Source: Plantago ovata
Taxonomy: Eukaryota > Streptophyta > Magnoliopsida > Lamiales > Plantaginaceae
Length of the DNA: 64,000 bases
Direction of reading: 5' to 3'
Assembly (NCBI GenBank): GCA_028274465.1
Contig: CM051456.1
Coordinates: 77,610,753 to 77,674,752, forward strand
Below the pieces are notes generated by a model. That model saw only the letters and a list, made by a program, of their open reading frames with translations. It made no database searches and was not told the DNA's origin. Below are positions 63,882 to 64,000 of this stretch, piece by piece. Position 1 is the first letter of the stretch. Every line of letters begins with the position of its first letter. The position numbers and the translations under genes are program-made.

Positions 63882-64000
63882 GCGAAGACAGGAGTCGAGT
63901 CAGAGACTTTAAACAATGGCGCTATCCGGGAGGCAACCCGGGGTTTTTATCGCTTTCTTTACCGCTTTATTGCATGCATTCATACTTGAACAATTTGCTT
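63882..64000 (+). other. Post-protease linker of element F
   Basis: Matches 14280-14400 of A, including the CCGGG-AGGCAAC-CCGG stem-loop (63926-63942) and the T run after it. ORF2 would lie beyond the window. Confidence 0.8.

Larger units (their letters stand above)
60312..64000 (+). mobile_element. Element F: Athila-like copy, A subfamily, running off the right edge
   Basis: 5' LTR (60312-61552), primer site (61556-61573) and an almost intact gag-protease (61722-63881), then the conserved stem-loop at 63926-63942. It is inserted in the protease of E; candidate left target duplication GATGG (60307-60311). By similarity to A, pol is absent here too as far as the window shows: the same short C-terminus and stem-loop follow the protease. 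Confidence 0.9.

Overview
The window is plant nuclear DNA, almost certainly repeat-rich heterochromatin of an angiosperm. It holds Ty3/gypsy elements of the Athila and Tat lineages, a Sirevirus-like Ty1/copia element, a PIF/Harbinger transposon and a CACTA terminus, all nested in one another. No ordinary host gene, tRNA or rRNA gene is visible. Nearly every reading frame is broken, so this reads as a stack of insertions of different ages. LAYOUT: 1-7825 is the 3' half of a Tat-lineage element (Tat1): RNase H tail, integrase, a long antisense gene with introns, a 66-bp tandem repeat and the 3' LTR. It sits in the 3' end (7826-9891) of an Athila-like element (Z), which sits in a CACTA terminus (9892-10185). 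A PIF/Harbinger element on the minus strand is scattered over 10186-11049, 19534-21052 and 29615-30091. It is split by Athila-like elements A (11050-19533, plus) and B (21053-29614, minus) and cut off by Tat2 (30092-33037, plus: 5' LTR, primer-binding site and gag). Tat2 is interrupted by head-to-head LTR fragments (33038-34340) and then Athila-like element C (34341-40634, minus). A copia element on the minus strand (40635-56421) follows. Three successive Athila-like copies, D (56422-57376), E (57377-60311) and F (60312 to the end), are each inserted in the one before. ASSEMBLY: the copia element contains a 100-N gap (49596-49695). The ~4.4 kb on each side of it are the same sequence, so one of the two is probably an unmerged contig overlap and not a biological duplication. 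HOW IT FITS TOGETHER: the dominant player is an Athila-derived family (A, B, C and probably Z, D, E, F) with LTRs bounded by TGATGAAC/GTTCATCA and a tRNA-Asp-type primer site. Where the region is complete (A, B, C) it has gag and an aspartic protease, no reverse transcriptase, RNase H or integrase, and then a second gene (ORF2, env-position). It must move, if at all, with enzymes from another element. ORF2 has a conserved leader intron, preceded by an array of GGGGCGAWYCGCCCC palindromes that also occurs next to the TATA box in the LTR. The Tat1 antisense gene and the copia post-pol ORF also have their own TATA-like boxes and intron-like segments. So three unrelated element families here each carry an extra gene that looks separately transcribed.
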